DNA from: Paenibacillus foliorum
Lineage (GTDB): Bacteria > Bacillota > Bacilli > Paenibacillales > NBRC-103111
Assembly (NCBI RefSeq): GCF_013141765.1
Contig: NZ_WHOD01000128.1
Span: forward strand, 248,001-312,000
DNA length: 64,000 nucleotides
Reading direction: 5' to 3'
Below, piece by piece: positions 1 through 9,846 of the stretch. The translations under genes and the position numbers were made by a program. Below the pieces are notes generated by a model. It saw only the letters and a program-made list of their open reading frames with translations. It made no database searches and was not told the origin of the DNA. Each line of letters begins with the position of its first letter. Within the stretch, counting starts at the first letter, position 1.

Positions 1-1863
1 GAAATGGTTCAGGAGCTTAATATCATCGCCTCTGGTTTGGAAATTTCCAAAAAAGTAGAATACATCCCTAAATATAATGAAAAAAGAAAGATTTACGATG
101 GGATGATCAAACGAATTGGCGAAACGGCAACAACGCCTGAACAAGCCAAGTGGCGCAGCAAGCTGATCTCTTTGACCGGTGAGTACACTAATACATTCGA
201 TGTTGCAGCTAAGTTAATACAAGAAAATAAGCTGCCTCCCAAAGATTTAGACATCAATATGGAGTATTTATATAACGAATCGCAAAAACTAATGGGAGAA
301 ATCTTTATTAATGTAGATCAATTTTACGTGGCATACTCTAATGATGCTGAGGTTGCAGTAGCTAATACACAAAATCTATTGAATCGTACAGTAACGGTTA
401 TGCTGATTGCTTCTGTGTTTGTAGTCTTTTTCTCAATTGCCATTGCATGGCTGTTGATCCGCTCCTTTATTTCTCCTATTAAAAGATTGCAGCAGGCTGT
501 ACAGTCAATTGCGGCTGGTGATTTACGATTTAAAATCAATAGCAGCTCCAAGGATGAATTAGGCGCACTCAGCAGCAGCTTTGATCGTATGATTGATCAA
601 GTACGCAGCATGTTGGCTAACACTCAAGGCATCGCTTCCTACTTATCAGAGCATTCCAACACATTCCGGAGCTTCTCCGGTTCAACTGCCGCGGCTAATG
701 CTGATATCATACGGGCCATTAAAGAAATCTCAAGAGGGGCTGATCAGCAGGCCTCACAATCCGAACAAAGTTCTTATATCATCGCTGAATTAGAGAAAGA
801 GATATTAATCATTTCTGAATTTATTCAAATCGTACAAAACCGCAGTCGTGAAGCTGCCTTCAATACCCAAGTAGGGTCGACTTCTATGGAAGCATTGAAG
901 CAAGCCTCCGGAACATCTGAGGCCATTCTTGAGAAAGTGTATCGTGCTATGGAAGCCCTCTCATCCAGCACAACTCAAATTAATAAAATCGTTAATACAA
1001 TAAAAGATATATCGCATCAAACCAACGTGCTCGCCATTAATGCAGCCATTGAAGCAGCGCGCGCAGGTGTTCATGGTCGAGGCTTCTCCGTCATTGCTGA
1101 GGAAGTAAGACATCTATCTTCACAAACCAATGAATCATCCCAAATGATTTCGGCTATTATCAGCTCTCTTTTAGCCCAAACCAAAGATTTGGAATCCTAT
1201 TTTGGCGATGCACGAATGTCATTTAATCAGCAAAATAGCAAGATGGGTGAAAGCGTGGAAGCTTTCGGTCAAATCCGCGGGTCGATGGACGAGCTTTCTG
1301 TCCAAATTGACCAAATTCAAGAGCAAATCGCATTAGCCAAATCAAAAAATGGACAGCTTGTTGAATCTGTACAATACGTCGCTGCTATTGCTCAAGAAAC
1401 AGCTGCTGGAGTCGAAGAAGTCAGCGCAGCATCCTCCCAGCAAGATTCAGCGATTCACCAGATCGCCGCTCAAGCCGACGATATCCTAGTATTATCACAG
1501 AAGCTGTTTGAGGAGATTAACAAATTTCAAATTGGCAACTTAGATGATAATCAATCAGAGTCGGTAACAACGATGGATAGTGCCGACGAGGATAATGAGT
1601 TTGACATAGGGGGCACAACTGCAAGCGATGTTTTAAACGAAAACACCGTAGTGTTCGGTCAAGCTGATACACATCAGCTTGATACTTCAAACGCTTCGGC
1701 AATGCTCCAGCATTCGGAGCAGAAATCTGATGTCCCAGCGAAAGCGCAGCCCCACCCTTCTAAAGAAATAAAAGCACCGCTTGAGGAGGCAGGGAACAAG
1801 AAGCTTGAGGATGTGGCTAAAAAAGAGGATAGCCAAGAAAAAACGCTGGTCACAGTAGGATAA
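1..1863 (+). CDS. Methyl-accepting chemotaxis protein (5' partial)
   Basis: A chemoreceptor that passes ligand signals to CheA/CheW. The reading frame is open to the left edge, so the true start and the first membrane segment lie outside the window. What is visible is the end of an extracytoplasmic helical sensor, one membrane segment near residues 130-152, a HAMP domain to about residue 205, and a long signalling coiled coil. The CheA-contact hairpin is clear around residues 340-370 (INAAIEAARAG followed by GRGFSVIAEEVR). The last 90 residues are an acidic, low-complexity tail rich in Ser, Asp and Lys. No conserved ligand-binding motif is visible, so the stimulus is unknown. It stands alone and ends at a strong terminator. 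Confidence 0.93.
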   Translation, partial: EMVQELNIIASGLEISKKVEYIPKYNEKRKIYDGMIKRIGETATTPEQAKWRSKLISLTGEYTNTFDVAAKLIQENKLPPKDLDINMEYLYNESQKLMGEIFINVDQFYVAYSNDAEVAVANTQNLLNRTVTVMLIASVFVVFFSIAIAWLLIRSFISPIKRLQQAVQSIAAGDLRFKINSSSKDELGALSSSFDRMIDQVRSMLANTQGIASYLSEHSNTFRSFSGSTAAANADIIRAIKEISRGADQQASQSEQSSYIIAELEKEILIISEFIQIVQNRSREAAFNTQVGSTSMEALKQASGTSEAILEKVYRAMEALSSSTTQINKIVNTIKDISHQTNVLAINAAIEAARAGVHGRGFSVIAEEVRHLSSQTNESSQMISAIISSLLAQTKDLESYFGDARMSFNQQNSKMGESVEAFGQIRGSMDELSVQIDQIQEQIALAKSKNGQLVESVQYVAAIAQETAAGVEEVSAASSQQDSAIHQIAAQADDILVLSQKLFEEINKFQIGNLDDNQSESVTTMDSADEDNEFDIGGTTASDVLNENTVVFGQADTHQLDTSNASAMLQHSEQKSDVPAKAQPHPSKEIKAPLEEAGNKKLEDVAKKEDSQEKTLVTVG

Positions 1864-1903
1864 AATAAATGTAAATAAATCCGGTCAGTCCTGAATACAT
1901 AAG

Positions 1904-1935
1904 AAAGCCTATCCGCTGAGGAATAGGCTTTTTTA
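1904..1935 (+). terminator. Rho-independent terminator after the chemoreceptor
   Basis: The arms AGCCTATCC and GGAATAGGCT form a stem with a short loop, followed by TTTTTT on the plus strand. The opposite strand also has a T-rich tail, so it may also stop the converging antiporter gene. Confidence 0.85.
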
Positions 1936-1998
1936 TGTGAAATCTTATTAGACAGACCGCACTTCGGCACTGACTAAGCTTATTTCACTATTGATGGT

Positions 1999-3306
1999 TT
2001 ATTTCTTCCTCTTCAATGAGCCCAGGGTCACGTTCTCAGGAAAGTCGAAGCTGCGGTTTTTGGGTACACCCAATCTTTGAGAGGTATAAATTCCTGTATG
2101 TCCCGAGAACAAGTAGCTGATGATACAGGCGAGTAACATATATATCGCTGCCTCTGATCCGAACAGTTCAATTCCTAGCACAAAGCAGGCAAGCGGTGTA
2201 TTCGTCGCTCCGCAAAAGACCGCAATTAGTCCAAGAGCAGCGAGAAACGGGCCATACAGCCCTAGTATTGGCCCTATTGCATGGCCTAATGTTGCCCCGA
2301 TCACAAACAGGGGGGTGACCTCACCACCCTGAAATCCAGTCCCTAAGGTAATAACAGTAAAAATCAGCTTCCATAAAAAAGCGAATGGCGTTACCGTTTC
2401 TTCAAAGGAATCCTTAAGTAGCGGCAGTCCCAAGCCAAGATAGTCTCTCGTGCCAAGCGCATACGTCAAGATGATGATAATACAGCCACCGATAAAGCTT
2501 TTGACGATCGGATTATGAATAGCATTTGTAAACCATTGCTTCAATTTATGGGTCAATTCACTAAAGCATAAACTGACCAAACCGAATACAATCGAAGCTG
2601 CCGTCACCTTTAGAAGTACCCCTGCACTTAGCTCAGGAACCGGCCCCATTGCATAATGCGCATGCTGGATTCCCCATGCCGTTGTCACGCTGTTTGCAAC
2701 CAAGCTTGCGATAAAGCATGGCAGCAGAGCCTCGTAGCGGACAAGGCCGATGGCTAGTATCTCCAGGCCGAATACCGTACCCGCTAGAGGCGTGCCAAAC
2801 ACGGAGCCAAATCCGGCGCTGATTCCGCACATGAGCAAGATTTTACGGTCTATCGGACCGATGCGAATGAGCTTCCCAAGCCATTCGGACAGGCTTGCTC
2901 CCATCTGTACCGCAGTTCCTTCACGCCCAGCCGATCCGCCGAACAAATGGGTCAGAACCGTTCCACCCAATACTAACGGAGCCATACGAAACGGAACGGT
3001 CTCGCTCCCCTGATGCATTTGCTCCAGAATGAGATTATTTCCTTTGGAGCTGCTTTTTCCGTATTTCCAATATACCCAGCTTACTAAGGCTCCGCCTAGA
3101 GGCAGAAAATACAGCAGCCAGGGAAAATTCATTCTCGCTTCCGTTGCCGCGTCCAGGCTATACAGAAATAACGCCGAGGCAGAGCCGGCTAACAGGCCGA
3201 CTACACTCCCGATAAGCGTCCATTGCACTATATACTTCACTATATTTATATGCAGCCTGCTATCTGCAGCCAACACAGCTATCCATTTCCTGATCCGTAA
3301 CCTCAT
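1999..3306 (-). CDS. CLC-F-type fluoride/proton antiporter (ClC family)
   Basis: A ClC-fold membrane exchanger of 435 residues with about ten hydrophobic segments. The gating-glutamate motif is GREGT (residues 127-131, Glu129). The GSGIP motif that binds chloride in ordinary ClC proteins is replaced by GNNLI (residues 89-93), which puts Asn where the chloride-coordinating Ser should be. GREGT together with Asn or Met at that site marks the fluoride-exporting CLC-F clade, so fluoride export is more likely than chloride transport. This is inferred from motifs. GTGFQGGEVTP (pore helix N region) is intact. The start has a GGGGAG ribosome site 10 nt upstream. No fluoride riboswitch could be recognised in the short leader. 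Confidence 0.85.
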   Translation of the reverse strand: MRLRIRKWIAVLAADSRLHINIVKYIVQWTLIGSVVGLLAGSASALFLYSLDAATEARMNFPWLLYFLPLGGALVSWVYWKYGKSSSKGNNLILEQMHQGSETVPFRMAPLVLGGTVLTHLFGGSAGREGTAVQMGASLSEWLGKLIRIGPIDRKILLMCGISAGFGSVFGTPLAGTVFGLEILAIGLVRYEALLPCFIASLVANSVTTAWGIQHAHYAMGPVPELSAGVLLKVTAASIVFGLVSLCFSELTHKLKQWFTNAIHNPIVKSFIGGCIIIILTYALGTRDYLGLGLPLLKDSFEETVTPFAFLWKLIFTVITLGTGFQGGEVTPLFVIGATLGHAIGPILGLYGPFLAALGLIAVFCGATNTPLACFVLGIELFGSEAAIYMLLACIISYLFSGHTGIYTSQRLGVPKNRSFDFPENVTLGSLKRKK

Positions 3307-3381
3307 TTAAGCTTTGCTCCCCGCTCTTTCTTTCAAATAATGATACCGCTATGTGAAAAAAGCCGCAATAGGAGCTGCAAA

Positions 3382-3412
3382 CAAAAAACAGCTTCTCTAT
3401 TACGAGAAGCTG
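3382..3412 (-). terminator. Terminator of the ABC-2 exporter operon
   Basis: CAGCTTCTC and GAGAAGCTG form a perfect 9-bp stem, followed by TTTTTTGTTT on the minus strand just after the last permease gene. Confidence 0.88.
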
Positions 3413-3419
3413 CCCTTCC

Positions 3420-4241
3420 TTATCCAGCAACGCTTGAATAGCGCCTCAGTCCGACAGACCACAGCCAATAAGCAAGCGCCATGACTACTGCCGCCGTAGC
3501 GGGTACTCCCCAAGCCGCCCACTCGTATTGATGTGAACGCAGCAAGTAAGCCGCTGGAAAAAAGCTGCCGAGCGCGTAAGGTATCACGTAAGTTAATAAT
3601 CCCCGCAGCACCGGATGAAAAATTTCAAGCGGATACCGCGTAAAATCGAACAGCCAGTTGATGGGATAAATGAGCGACCGAATTTCATGAACCCAGAAGG
3701 TCAATACGCTAATGGTCAGCAATACGGCGAATTGAATTACGGCGCTGCTGAACAGCGCTATAACGGCGTATACCAGCAACCATACGGTCCAATCCATCTC
3801 CAAGCGGGATGCCGAGTAGACCATAATTGCTATTCCCGTAACCAACTGCCCGACTCCGTTCAATTCCTGAGAATTGCCTATCGATTGAAATAGTGCACCT
3901 ACAGGACGGACCATCATCACATCCATTTGTCCGCTGCGGATTACCCAGGTCAATGAAAATGGAGCATTGAACAAAGCCTGATTCAATGCCTTGGCTGTCG
4001 CTGCAAGACCGAAAATAAAAACCATCTCATAGAAGCTCCAATCAGCCAGCTTAGGGATGCGTTGAAATATAACGGTTAAAAACAATAAGGTACTTCCTTG
4101 TGCGACGATTCCAGCAACTATGGCTATCAGGGTGTCAGCACGATATTCGATTAATGTTTTTACATAAACTTTTAAATAATGCCCATACAATCCAATCAAG
4201 TATATCATCTGTTGAAGCATATTCCGTCTTGGTGCTAACAC
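3420..4241 (-). CDS. ABC-2 family exporter permease (second permease)
   Basis: A membrane subunit of an ABC-2 type exporter, about 274 residues with six hydrophobic segments. It belongs to the same family as its partner at 4246-5058; the pair resembles COG3694/COG4587 permeases that work as heterodimers with one ATPase. The start is uncertain: an ATG at 4256 overlaps the previous gene, but a GGGGGGTGA ribosome site fits a GTG at 4241 better. It is the last gene of a tightly packed three-gene operon and is followed by a strong terminator. The substrate is unknown; drug, lipid and viologen export have been proposed for relatives. Confidence 0.85.
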   Translation of the reverse strand: MLAPRRNMLQQMIYLIGLYGHYLKVYVKTLIEYRADTLIAIVAGIVAQGSTLLFLTVIFQRIPKLADWSFYEMVFIFGLAATAKALNQALFNAPFSLTWVIRSGQMDVMMVRPVGALFQSIGNSQELNGVGQLVTGIAIMVYSASRLEMDWTVWLLVYAVIALFSSAVIQFAVLLTISVLTFWVHEIRSLIYPINWLFDFTRYPLEIFHPVLRGLLTYVIPYALGSFFPAAYLLRSHQYEWAAWGVPATAAVVMALAYWLWSVGLRRYSSVAG

Positions 4242-4245
4242 AGTA

Positions 4246-5058
4246 TCACCCCCCATTAATAGTCAAGCGCTTGGCTGCTTTCATCCAAAGAAGCCTGCTG
4301 ATGATTATCATCACAATGGCCCATGCAAGCTGCTCGAACAAGGATTCAACCATATGCCAGCCTGTCAGCCGCCCGGTATAAATGGAAAGCGGAATATAAG
4401 CCATAGCTTGAAACGGTAAATATTCCATTACAGTCCTCATAGCAGCCGGAAAAAATTCAAACGGGATCAAAGTACCGGCAAAAATATCAACCACAGCTCT
4501 CTTGGCTATCTGAACCCCGAATGTATTCGTCGTTAAGAATGAAATCATCATCACAATGGAGTTCAAGCTAAAGGCTACCAAAAAGCCGATTAGCAAGCTG
4601 ACCATGAAACCAAGCGCAGCATACAGATCCGCTGGCGGGGATATGCCCAGAATAAATATTAGCAGCAGCATGGCCGGTATGTTCACCCACAGCATCTCTA
4701 CCACGAAAAATCCCGCAGCTTCCAAAAATCGCTGTACTTGAAAATCCACAGGACGGATCAAATCGAGCGCTATATCTCCCGATTTCACCCTCCTTGCAAC
4801 CTCATAAGTGGGAGCCCGTTCTGCTGGTGACCATCTGGCAAAGTTAATCGCCTGCCCAATCATCACATAGGTGATAAGCTGCTGCCAAGGAAGCACTGAA
4901 TCCGTTGAATACTTATAAATAGCTTGCCACAGCATGAAGTATAGAACACTGAACATCAGCGTTGAAACCAGAGTCATAATAAAGTCGAATCGGAACTGCA
5001 TCCGTTGACGAACGGCAATCCGCGACATACCTACCAAGCGCTGTGCGGCCTGCATCAT
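4246..5058 (-). CDS. ABC-2 family exporter permease (first permease)
   Basis: A six-segment membrane subunit of the same exporter, about 270 residues. An ATG pair at 5058/5055 overlaps the ATPase stop codon (TGATG), which implies translational coupling, and an AGGGGG site lies 10 nt upstream. The protein is hydrophobic throughout with no soluble domain, as is usual for COG4587-like permeases. It should pair with the downstream permease to form the channel. Confidence 0.85.
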   Translation of the reverse strand: MMQAAQRLVGMSRIAVRQRMQFRFDFIMTLVSTLMFSVLYFMLWQAIYKYSTDSVLPWQQLITYVMIGQAINFARWSPAERAPTYEVARRVKSGDIALDLIRPVDFQVQRFLEAAGFFVVEMLWVNIPAMLLLIFILGISPPADLYAALGFMVSLLIGFLVAFSLNSIVMMISFLTTNTFGVQIAKRAVVDIFAGTLIPFEFFPAAMRTVMEYLPFQAMAYIPLSIYTGRLTGWHMVESLFEQLAWAIVMIIISRLLWMKAAKRLTINGG

Positions 5059-6107
5059 CAATTAACAGCCCCCTGAGCGATCAATTGGCGCTGCTTCTTC
5101 TGACCGCTATCTAATCCTTCGCGGTAAATCCTGCTGATCAGCGCATCCACATTCTCATCCTGCATGGTCAAATCACGTGGGTTCGCTTTGTCCAGCAGCA
5201 GCTTCAATAGCTCGGCGGTATCAGTCAAATTCTGATCATATGTAATTCGTAGAACTAACTCCTCAACATGAACACTGACGCCTTGTTTATTCGCAAACAC
5301 CTTAGCCGCTGCAGCAGCCGAATACGGTTCATGGAATACCGCCCTAATCTGCCGCTCCGTTGCAAAATTATCTTTTATATACTGTAGACTGCCGTCATAA
5401 ATAAGCTGCCCTTTATCAATAATCATGGTCCTGTGACAAAGTCTTTCTATGTCGTTCATGTCATGTGTTGTTAAAAGTAGAGTAACTCCCTTTTCCCGAT
5501 TGATCTTTTCAATAAAGGCTCTAATCCGCTCTTTTGCAACTACATCCAGCCCTATGGTAGGCTCATCGAGAAATAAGATGTCAGGATCATGCAGCAGCGC
5601 AGCCAAAATTTCACATCGCATTCGTTGTCCTAAAGACAGCGTTCTCACAGGACGCTCCAGCAGATGCTCTACTTCCAAAATTTCAGTAAACTCCCCTAAG
5701 TTCCTATGGTACCTCTCCCATGGGATACTGTACATATACCTCAGCAGATCATAAGAGTCTTTAACCGGTAAATCGAACAACAGTTGACTGCGCTGACCGA
5801 ACACGACCCCGATTTGATAGCTGCTCTGCTTACGATTTTTGTGTGGTGGCATACCCGCTACCTGAATACTTCCTCCGCTCGGTTCCAGTATACCTGTGAG
5901 CATCTTGATCGTGGTCGATTTCCCCGCTCCATTGGGTCCCAGATAAGCGACACTCTCCCCTTTTTCAATGGAAAAGCTAATCCCTTCTACGGCCACAACC
6001 TCCCGCTTTTCGGGATTTATTAAACTACTCAGCATTCCGAATCGACCTTTCCTCCTTACAGTCGTCTCGAACACCTTCCTTACTTGATCCACTTCAATCA
6101 ACGGCAT
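5058..6107 (-). CDS. ABC-2 exporter ATP-binding protein
   Basis: The ATPase that drives the two downstream permeases. It shows Walker A GPNGAGKST (near residue 55), signature LSLGQRM, Walker B DILFLDEPTIGLD and the H-loop TTHD. At 349 residues it is longer than a minimal ATPase, with about 100 extra C-terminal residues as in COG4586 (NatA-like) proteins. A GAGGGG ribosome site lies 10 nt before the ATG. It is the first gene of the operon ATPase-permease-permease. No regulator is directly attached; the AraC gene upstream is cut off by its own terminator. Confidence 0.92.
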   Translation of the reverse strand: MPLIEVDQVRKVFETTVRRKGRFGMLSSLINPEKREVVAVEGISFSIEKGESVAYLGPNGAGKSTTIKMLTGILEPSGGSIQVAGMPPHKNRKQSSYQIGVVFGQRSQLLFDLPVKDSYDLLRYMYSIPWERYHRNLGEFTEILEVEHLLERPVRTLSLGQRMRCEILAALLHDPDILFLDEPTIGLDVVAKERIRAFIEKINREKGVTLLLTTHDMNDIERLCHRTMIIDKGQLIYDGSLQYIKDNFATERQIRAVFHEPYSAAAAAKVFANKQGVSVHVEELVLRITYDQNLTDTAELLKLLLDKANPRDLTMQDENVDALISRIYREGLDSGQKKQRQLIAQGAVN

Positions 6108-6214
6108 AGTTCACATTCCCCTCACTGGTGCGAAATTCGTCTTATTATAGCAGAAAATTACCAATGTGTGGAAATAAATTATTTTTATTGTAAAGTACAA
6201 GAATCAACTAAAGG

Positions 6215-6252
6215 TAAAAAAGCCGGTCATTCCTTTGGAAAGGAACACCGGC
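6215..6252 (-). terminator. Terminator of the AraC-type regulator
   Basis: GCCGGT and ACCGGC with an inner CCTTTCCAAAGG form a long hairpin, followed by TTTTTTA on the minus strand, five bases after the regulator stop codon. Confidence 0.9.
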
Positions 6253-6256
6253 AGAG

Positions 6257-8530
6257 TTATATTTTCGTTTGGCTTTCTCTGTATTGACCTGGAGTTACTC
6301 CCGTAATCTTGCGGAATGTCCGGATAAAACCAGTCGAGCTATTATAGTTAAGGCGTTCTGCAATTTCAGAAATTTTAAGATTGGTTGTTTCCAGCAGCTT
6401 CTTAGCCATATTAACGCGGTAATCCGTTAAGTAATCAATAAATGTAACCCCGATTTCTTTCTTAAATACTCTGCTTAAATAGACGGGATGAAATTTGAGC
6501 TGATCCGCACATGATTCTAGCGACAGGTCTTGATCATATTGCTCATGAATCAATTGGACCATTTGATGCGCTGTATTCAGGTACTGCGACTCAACCCGCT
6601 GCTTCACAAACGTAAGGGTTGGCGGCAGCAGCTCTTTTTTGAACCAAGCCGATATGCCCTGTGCTGTATTCAGCTTCATAAATTTGCTAACGATAGAATT
6701 CGTGCCAATCAAGCTGTCCAAGGATCCCCCTTGCTGCTGAACCAGCTGGTATATACGGGTGATCAATTGGAGCATTAATATTTGATAATCATTGAACTTG
6801 ACGCCCCGTTCCATGATCGAAGCCACATATTTATCATAATGCTCGATAGCCGAGACATCATCCCCTACTTTAAGTGCATTAATAAAGTACTCCTCGATGT
6901 GATTCAAAGAAGCAATGGCACTGCCCTTGTTACCATTCACCGATTCAATATCATCATATTGAAGAATGATATCATTGCCCAGGCTGATTCTTCGCTTCAA
7001 TGCTTCCAAAGCTTCCGTATAAGCGTCCATAGCATCCGTGTATTTGTAGAAAGGACGGCTGATGCCAATGCTTATATTCAGCTGAAGCAGCTCGTGTACC
7101 TTGGATTTGATTAACTCGGAGGTCTCATAGAAGATTACCTTCAGCTCTTCCGGATCAACCGTGTCACTCGTAAGCAGAGATACCTGCGATTGGTCCAGCA
7201 GCAGCGTACCCAGCATGCGTTCAGCAGGAATCAACTCACCCACTATATTATTGATAGCAAACAGCAGCAGCTCCTTATCCCGTTCCAAGTATCGGGTTTC
7301 CTGAAGCGTATCGATTTGCAGGGTTAGCACTCCCAAAGCTTTCTTTCGTTTCGTAAAGCCATAGGTTTCGCTTTTGAATGTAAATTCGCTTTCTGTAATT
7401 TGCCCCATAAAAAGCTTGAGAAGGAAGAACTCCTTCATCTGAGGAAGTTGAACATTGTGCAGCTGCTGCAGTTCCTTGCGAGTACTGAATAAACTATTGA
7501 AGCGATCTTCTAAGTAAGCAAATTCATCCTTCTTCTTTAAGTCTGCGGATTCCCCCTCCATCTTTTCCATTGTAACGAATAGCTTACGGATAGGTGTATA
7601 CATCTTACGGCTCCCGTAGAAAGCTGCTGCCGCAAATAATATAATTATGACCAAACAAGCATTCATGGTTATCAAGGCAATTTTCTTGGATTCCTTAGTT
7701 ATCTCATCTATGGATACAACAGAAACATAAGTCCAATTATTGTAATGGGCAACCTTGTAATTTACTGCTAAATCGTCGCCTTTAAATAAACCATTGTTTG
7801 TTGATGCAAGTTTCAAGTTATCAATAATATCTTGCTGTAAGGGAGGCGAGCTGTAGCTTGCTAGGAATGGCTCTTGCTCCGAATTCAACACATAAATGCT
7901 TCCTAATTGAGTATTTTGGGTTAAATAGCTTTCCAATACACTGTATGACATGTTGATAATCAATAATGCTCTGGGCTTGGAGTTGACGGTTACTATGGGA
8001 AGCTTAACGACCAGTCTAATCGTATCCATAGCTAATTTATCCCCGTTCGCAGCGGGTTTCTCTTTGGCAGGATCTGAAGCGGTCCAGAATAGGTTCTTGG
8101 AATACTTATTGTACTCATCCAGAGCTTCTTGGTTGGTAAAGCTTGTGGCTGGAGTAAAGCCGCTGTTGCTGATCATCCAATCCTGTTCTAAATTTATCAA
8201 ATAAGTTCCCGATACTCCTGATAGTGACTGCACATGGTACAAGCCTCTCGCCAAGTCGGTTATGGGACCAAAATCATCACTCGTCAAATTACTATAGAGG
8301 GAATCTAACACCATCGATGAGTTCAAATATTGCACAGCAGCCAATTCTACACTTTTCAATACTTGCTCAATTCGCATTTGGTTTTGTAACAGAATTTGTT
8401 CATTTCCTTTGTTAACCTTCAATTCAATATCCTGAGATGCTATATAATAGGAAACAGAGCCAATAGAAGCAACAGGAATAAATACCAGCAACAAGGTGAA
8501 TACAAGCAAGCGGTACAAGTATTTAGGCAA
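6257..8530 (-). CDS. Membrane-bound AraC-family transcriptional regulator
   Basis: A 757-residue regulator of the kind common in Paenibacillus. An N-terminal membrane segment (residues 7-27) is followed by an extracytoplasmic sensor of about 260 residues, a second membrane segment near 285-305, a HAMP-like linker, a middle domain and a C-terminal AraC double helix-turn-helix (about residues 655-755, with FKKEIGVTFIDYLTDYR). It probably senses a sugar outside the cell and activates a transport operon. The start is a TTG with AGGAG 10 nt upstream. Unlike the AraC gene at 19295, it has no sugar transporter beside it, so its target is probably elsewhere or lost. Confidence 0.9.
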   Translation of the reverse strand: MPKYLYRLLVFTLLLVFIPVASIGSVSYYIASQDIELKVNKGNEQILLQNQMRIEQVLKSVELAAVQYLNSSMVLDSLYSNLTSDDFGPITDLARGLYHVQSLSGVSGTYLINLEQDWMISNSGFTPATSFTNQEALDEYNKYSKNLFWTASDPAKEKPAANGDKLAMDTIRLVVKLPIVTVNSKPRALLIINMSYSVLESYLTQNTQLGSIYVLNSEQEPFLASYSSPPLQQDIIDNLKLASTNNGLFKGDDLAVNYKVAHYNNWTYVSVVSIDEITKESKKIALITMNACLVIIILFAAAAFYGSRKMYTPIRKLFVTMEKMEGESADLKKKDEFAYLEDRFNSLFSTRKELQQLHNVQLPQMKEFFLLKLFMGQITESEFTFKSETYGFTKRKKALGVLTLQIDTLQETRYLERDKELLLFAINNIVGELIPAERMLGTLLLDQSQVSLLTSDTVDPEELKVIFYETSELIKSKVHELLQLNISIGISRPFYKYTDAMDAYTEALEALKRRISLGNDIILQYDDIESVNGNKGSAIASLNHIEEYFINALKVGDDVSAIEHYDKYVASIMERGVKFNDYQILMLQLITRIYQLVQQQGGSLDSLIGTNSIVSKFMKLNTAQGISAWFKKELLPPTLTFVKQRVESQYLNTAHQMVQLIHEQYDQDLSLESCADQLKFHPVYLSRVFKKEIGVTFIDYLTDYRVNMAKKLLETTNLKISEIAERLNYNSSTGFIRTFRKITGVTPGQYRESQTKI

Positions 8531-8571
8531 GGTGTGACAGCTCCTACTCTAGCAGTATTAAAAATTCAGCA

Positions 8572-8585
8572 TGAAAGCGCAAACA
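8572..8585 (+). promoter_or_regulatory. Possible catabolite-responsive element (cre-like)
   Basis: TGAAAGCGCAAACA matches the CcpA operator consensus TGWNANCGNTNWCA with one mismatch. It lies about 40 bases before the AraC-type gene start. A chance match is possible. Confidence 0.35.
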
Positions 8586-8663
8586 TGAATCTTAATACCT
8601 ATTATAACAGAAAGCAGAAGCTGCCGCGACGACTAACTTCAATACCGAGATTCACGCACATTG

Positions 8664-8705
8664 AAAAAAACGTAAGCAGGCTTTATAAAAGCCCTGCTTA
8701 CGTTT
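8664..8705 (-). terminator. Terminator of the pentapeptide-repeat gene
   Basis: The 12-bp arms AACGTAAGCAGG and CCTGCTTACGTT enclose a short inner helix. The minus strand continues with a run of T. Confidence 0.88.
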
Positions 8706-8714
8706 GCAGACAAA

Positions 8715-9320
8715 TCAATCAATCTTAGCACCAAATGAACGTAGGAAGGTAACGGCCTGTAACGCATCCATACGGACTCCCTTCACATCCATCGCTTTCA
8801 TATCAACACCCTCTAATACCGCGCCTCTCAAGTCGGCTCCCTGAAGCTTTACCTTTCCAAGCAGCGTTCTGGTTAAATCAGCATCTCTTAAATCAGCTTT
8901 TTCTAAGCTGCAGCCATTCAGATCAGCCTCATAAAGACGAACTCCACGCAAATTCTGCTTGGCCAAATTTACATTCCGAAGATTCGTATATGACCAATCA
9001 CCGCCACGAATCGTGATCCCGTCCATTTGCGCCGTCGTGAAATCCGAGCCCGTCATTTTGCACTCTGTAAAAGCAGCTACGAACAGATTGGCACCATAAA
9101 AGCTGCAATTCAGAAATGCAGTTTCTGAATGAGTGGAGGCATTAAGTGTGGCTCCTTTAAAATCACATTCGATAAACCGGCAGCTGCTCGTGCTAACCTC
9201 TTGCAGATTGGTATGCTTAAAGCTGCAACGTGTAAATGTGCACCTTATGAGCTCGCCGTCTCTTTGGTCTGCATGGCTGAAATCTTTTCCTTCATAATCT
9301 TGATCAATGTACTGATACAT
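8715..9320 (-). CDS. Pentapeptide-repeat protein
   Basis: A protein of about 201 residues made almost entirely of A(D/N)LXX-type five-residue repeats, for example ANLFVAAF, ADLNGCSLEKADLRDADL and ADLRGAVL, which should fold as a right-handed quadrilateral beta-helix. Some family members (Qnr, MfpA) mimic DNA and protect gyrase from quinolones; most have no known role, and nothing here points to one. The frame is open to 9434, but the ATG at 9320 (MYQYIDQDYEGKDF) has GGGTGG just upstream and starts directly before the repeats, so it is preferred. The gene is monocistronic and followed by a strong terminator. Confidence 0.85.
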   Translation of the reverse strand: MYQYIDQDYEGKDFSHADQRDGELIRCTFTRCSFKHTNLQEVSTSSCRFIECDFKGATLNASTHSETAFLNCSFYGANLFVAAFTECKMTGSDFTTAQMDGITIRGGDWSYTNLRNVNLAKQNLRGVRLYEADLNGCSLEKADLRDADLTRTLLGKVKLQGADLRGAVLEGVDMKAMDVKGVRMDALQAVTFLRSFGAKID

Positions 9321-9846
9321 GGTTAACCACCCGAATCTTTTTTTGACTAGTATATCACGCGGATGAACCAAATAGAGACCGTTCAGAAAGTTTTCAATAT
9401 TAATAATCAAGAAGGAATACTTCAATGGATTCAATTATGCCGCTTGGGGATTTAATATTAATTGTAAAGAAGACACATTGGAATCAATTCTTGTAATTGT
9501 TCCTAACCCTCCTCTGATCATAAGCCTGTACAATATCCTGCAAACATGCAGTTATTTTCAACCGATAATTTGCTGTTGAGGAAAGAACTGCGAAAGTACA
9601 GCAATCTTCAAGCAAACCAGTCCGGTTTCAGCTAAGAATGAAAAAAAGATGCACATTTGCATGAATTCACGAAGGCTGCTGATTAAACGGCCAAAAGGCT
9701 GTGTAGATGCAGGTTTTTGGGATAGGCAATGGCTTCGAATAATGCCGTATGCTGCCATTTCCATTCGTAAGGTCTTGTCAAGCGCTGAGCACGGTACGGA
9801 GCCGAAATCGAATGACTTCGTCTAACACTTATTTCGCTTTTGAACC
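9321..9846. other. Intergenic stretch without a recognisable gene
   Basis: Only short frames occur here, the longest being 68 codons on the minus strand with no ribosome site or recognisable domain. It must hold the promoter of the pentapeptide gene, but no clear -35/-10 pair was found. Confidence 0.5.

Noticed and set aside
3307..3381. A fluoride riboswitch before the CLC-F gene
   Set aside because: The conserved core could not be found in the short leader.
9558..9764. A 68-codon minus-strand frame
   Set aside because: No ribosome site and no recognisable domain; treated as chance.
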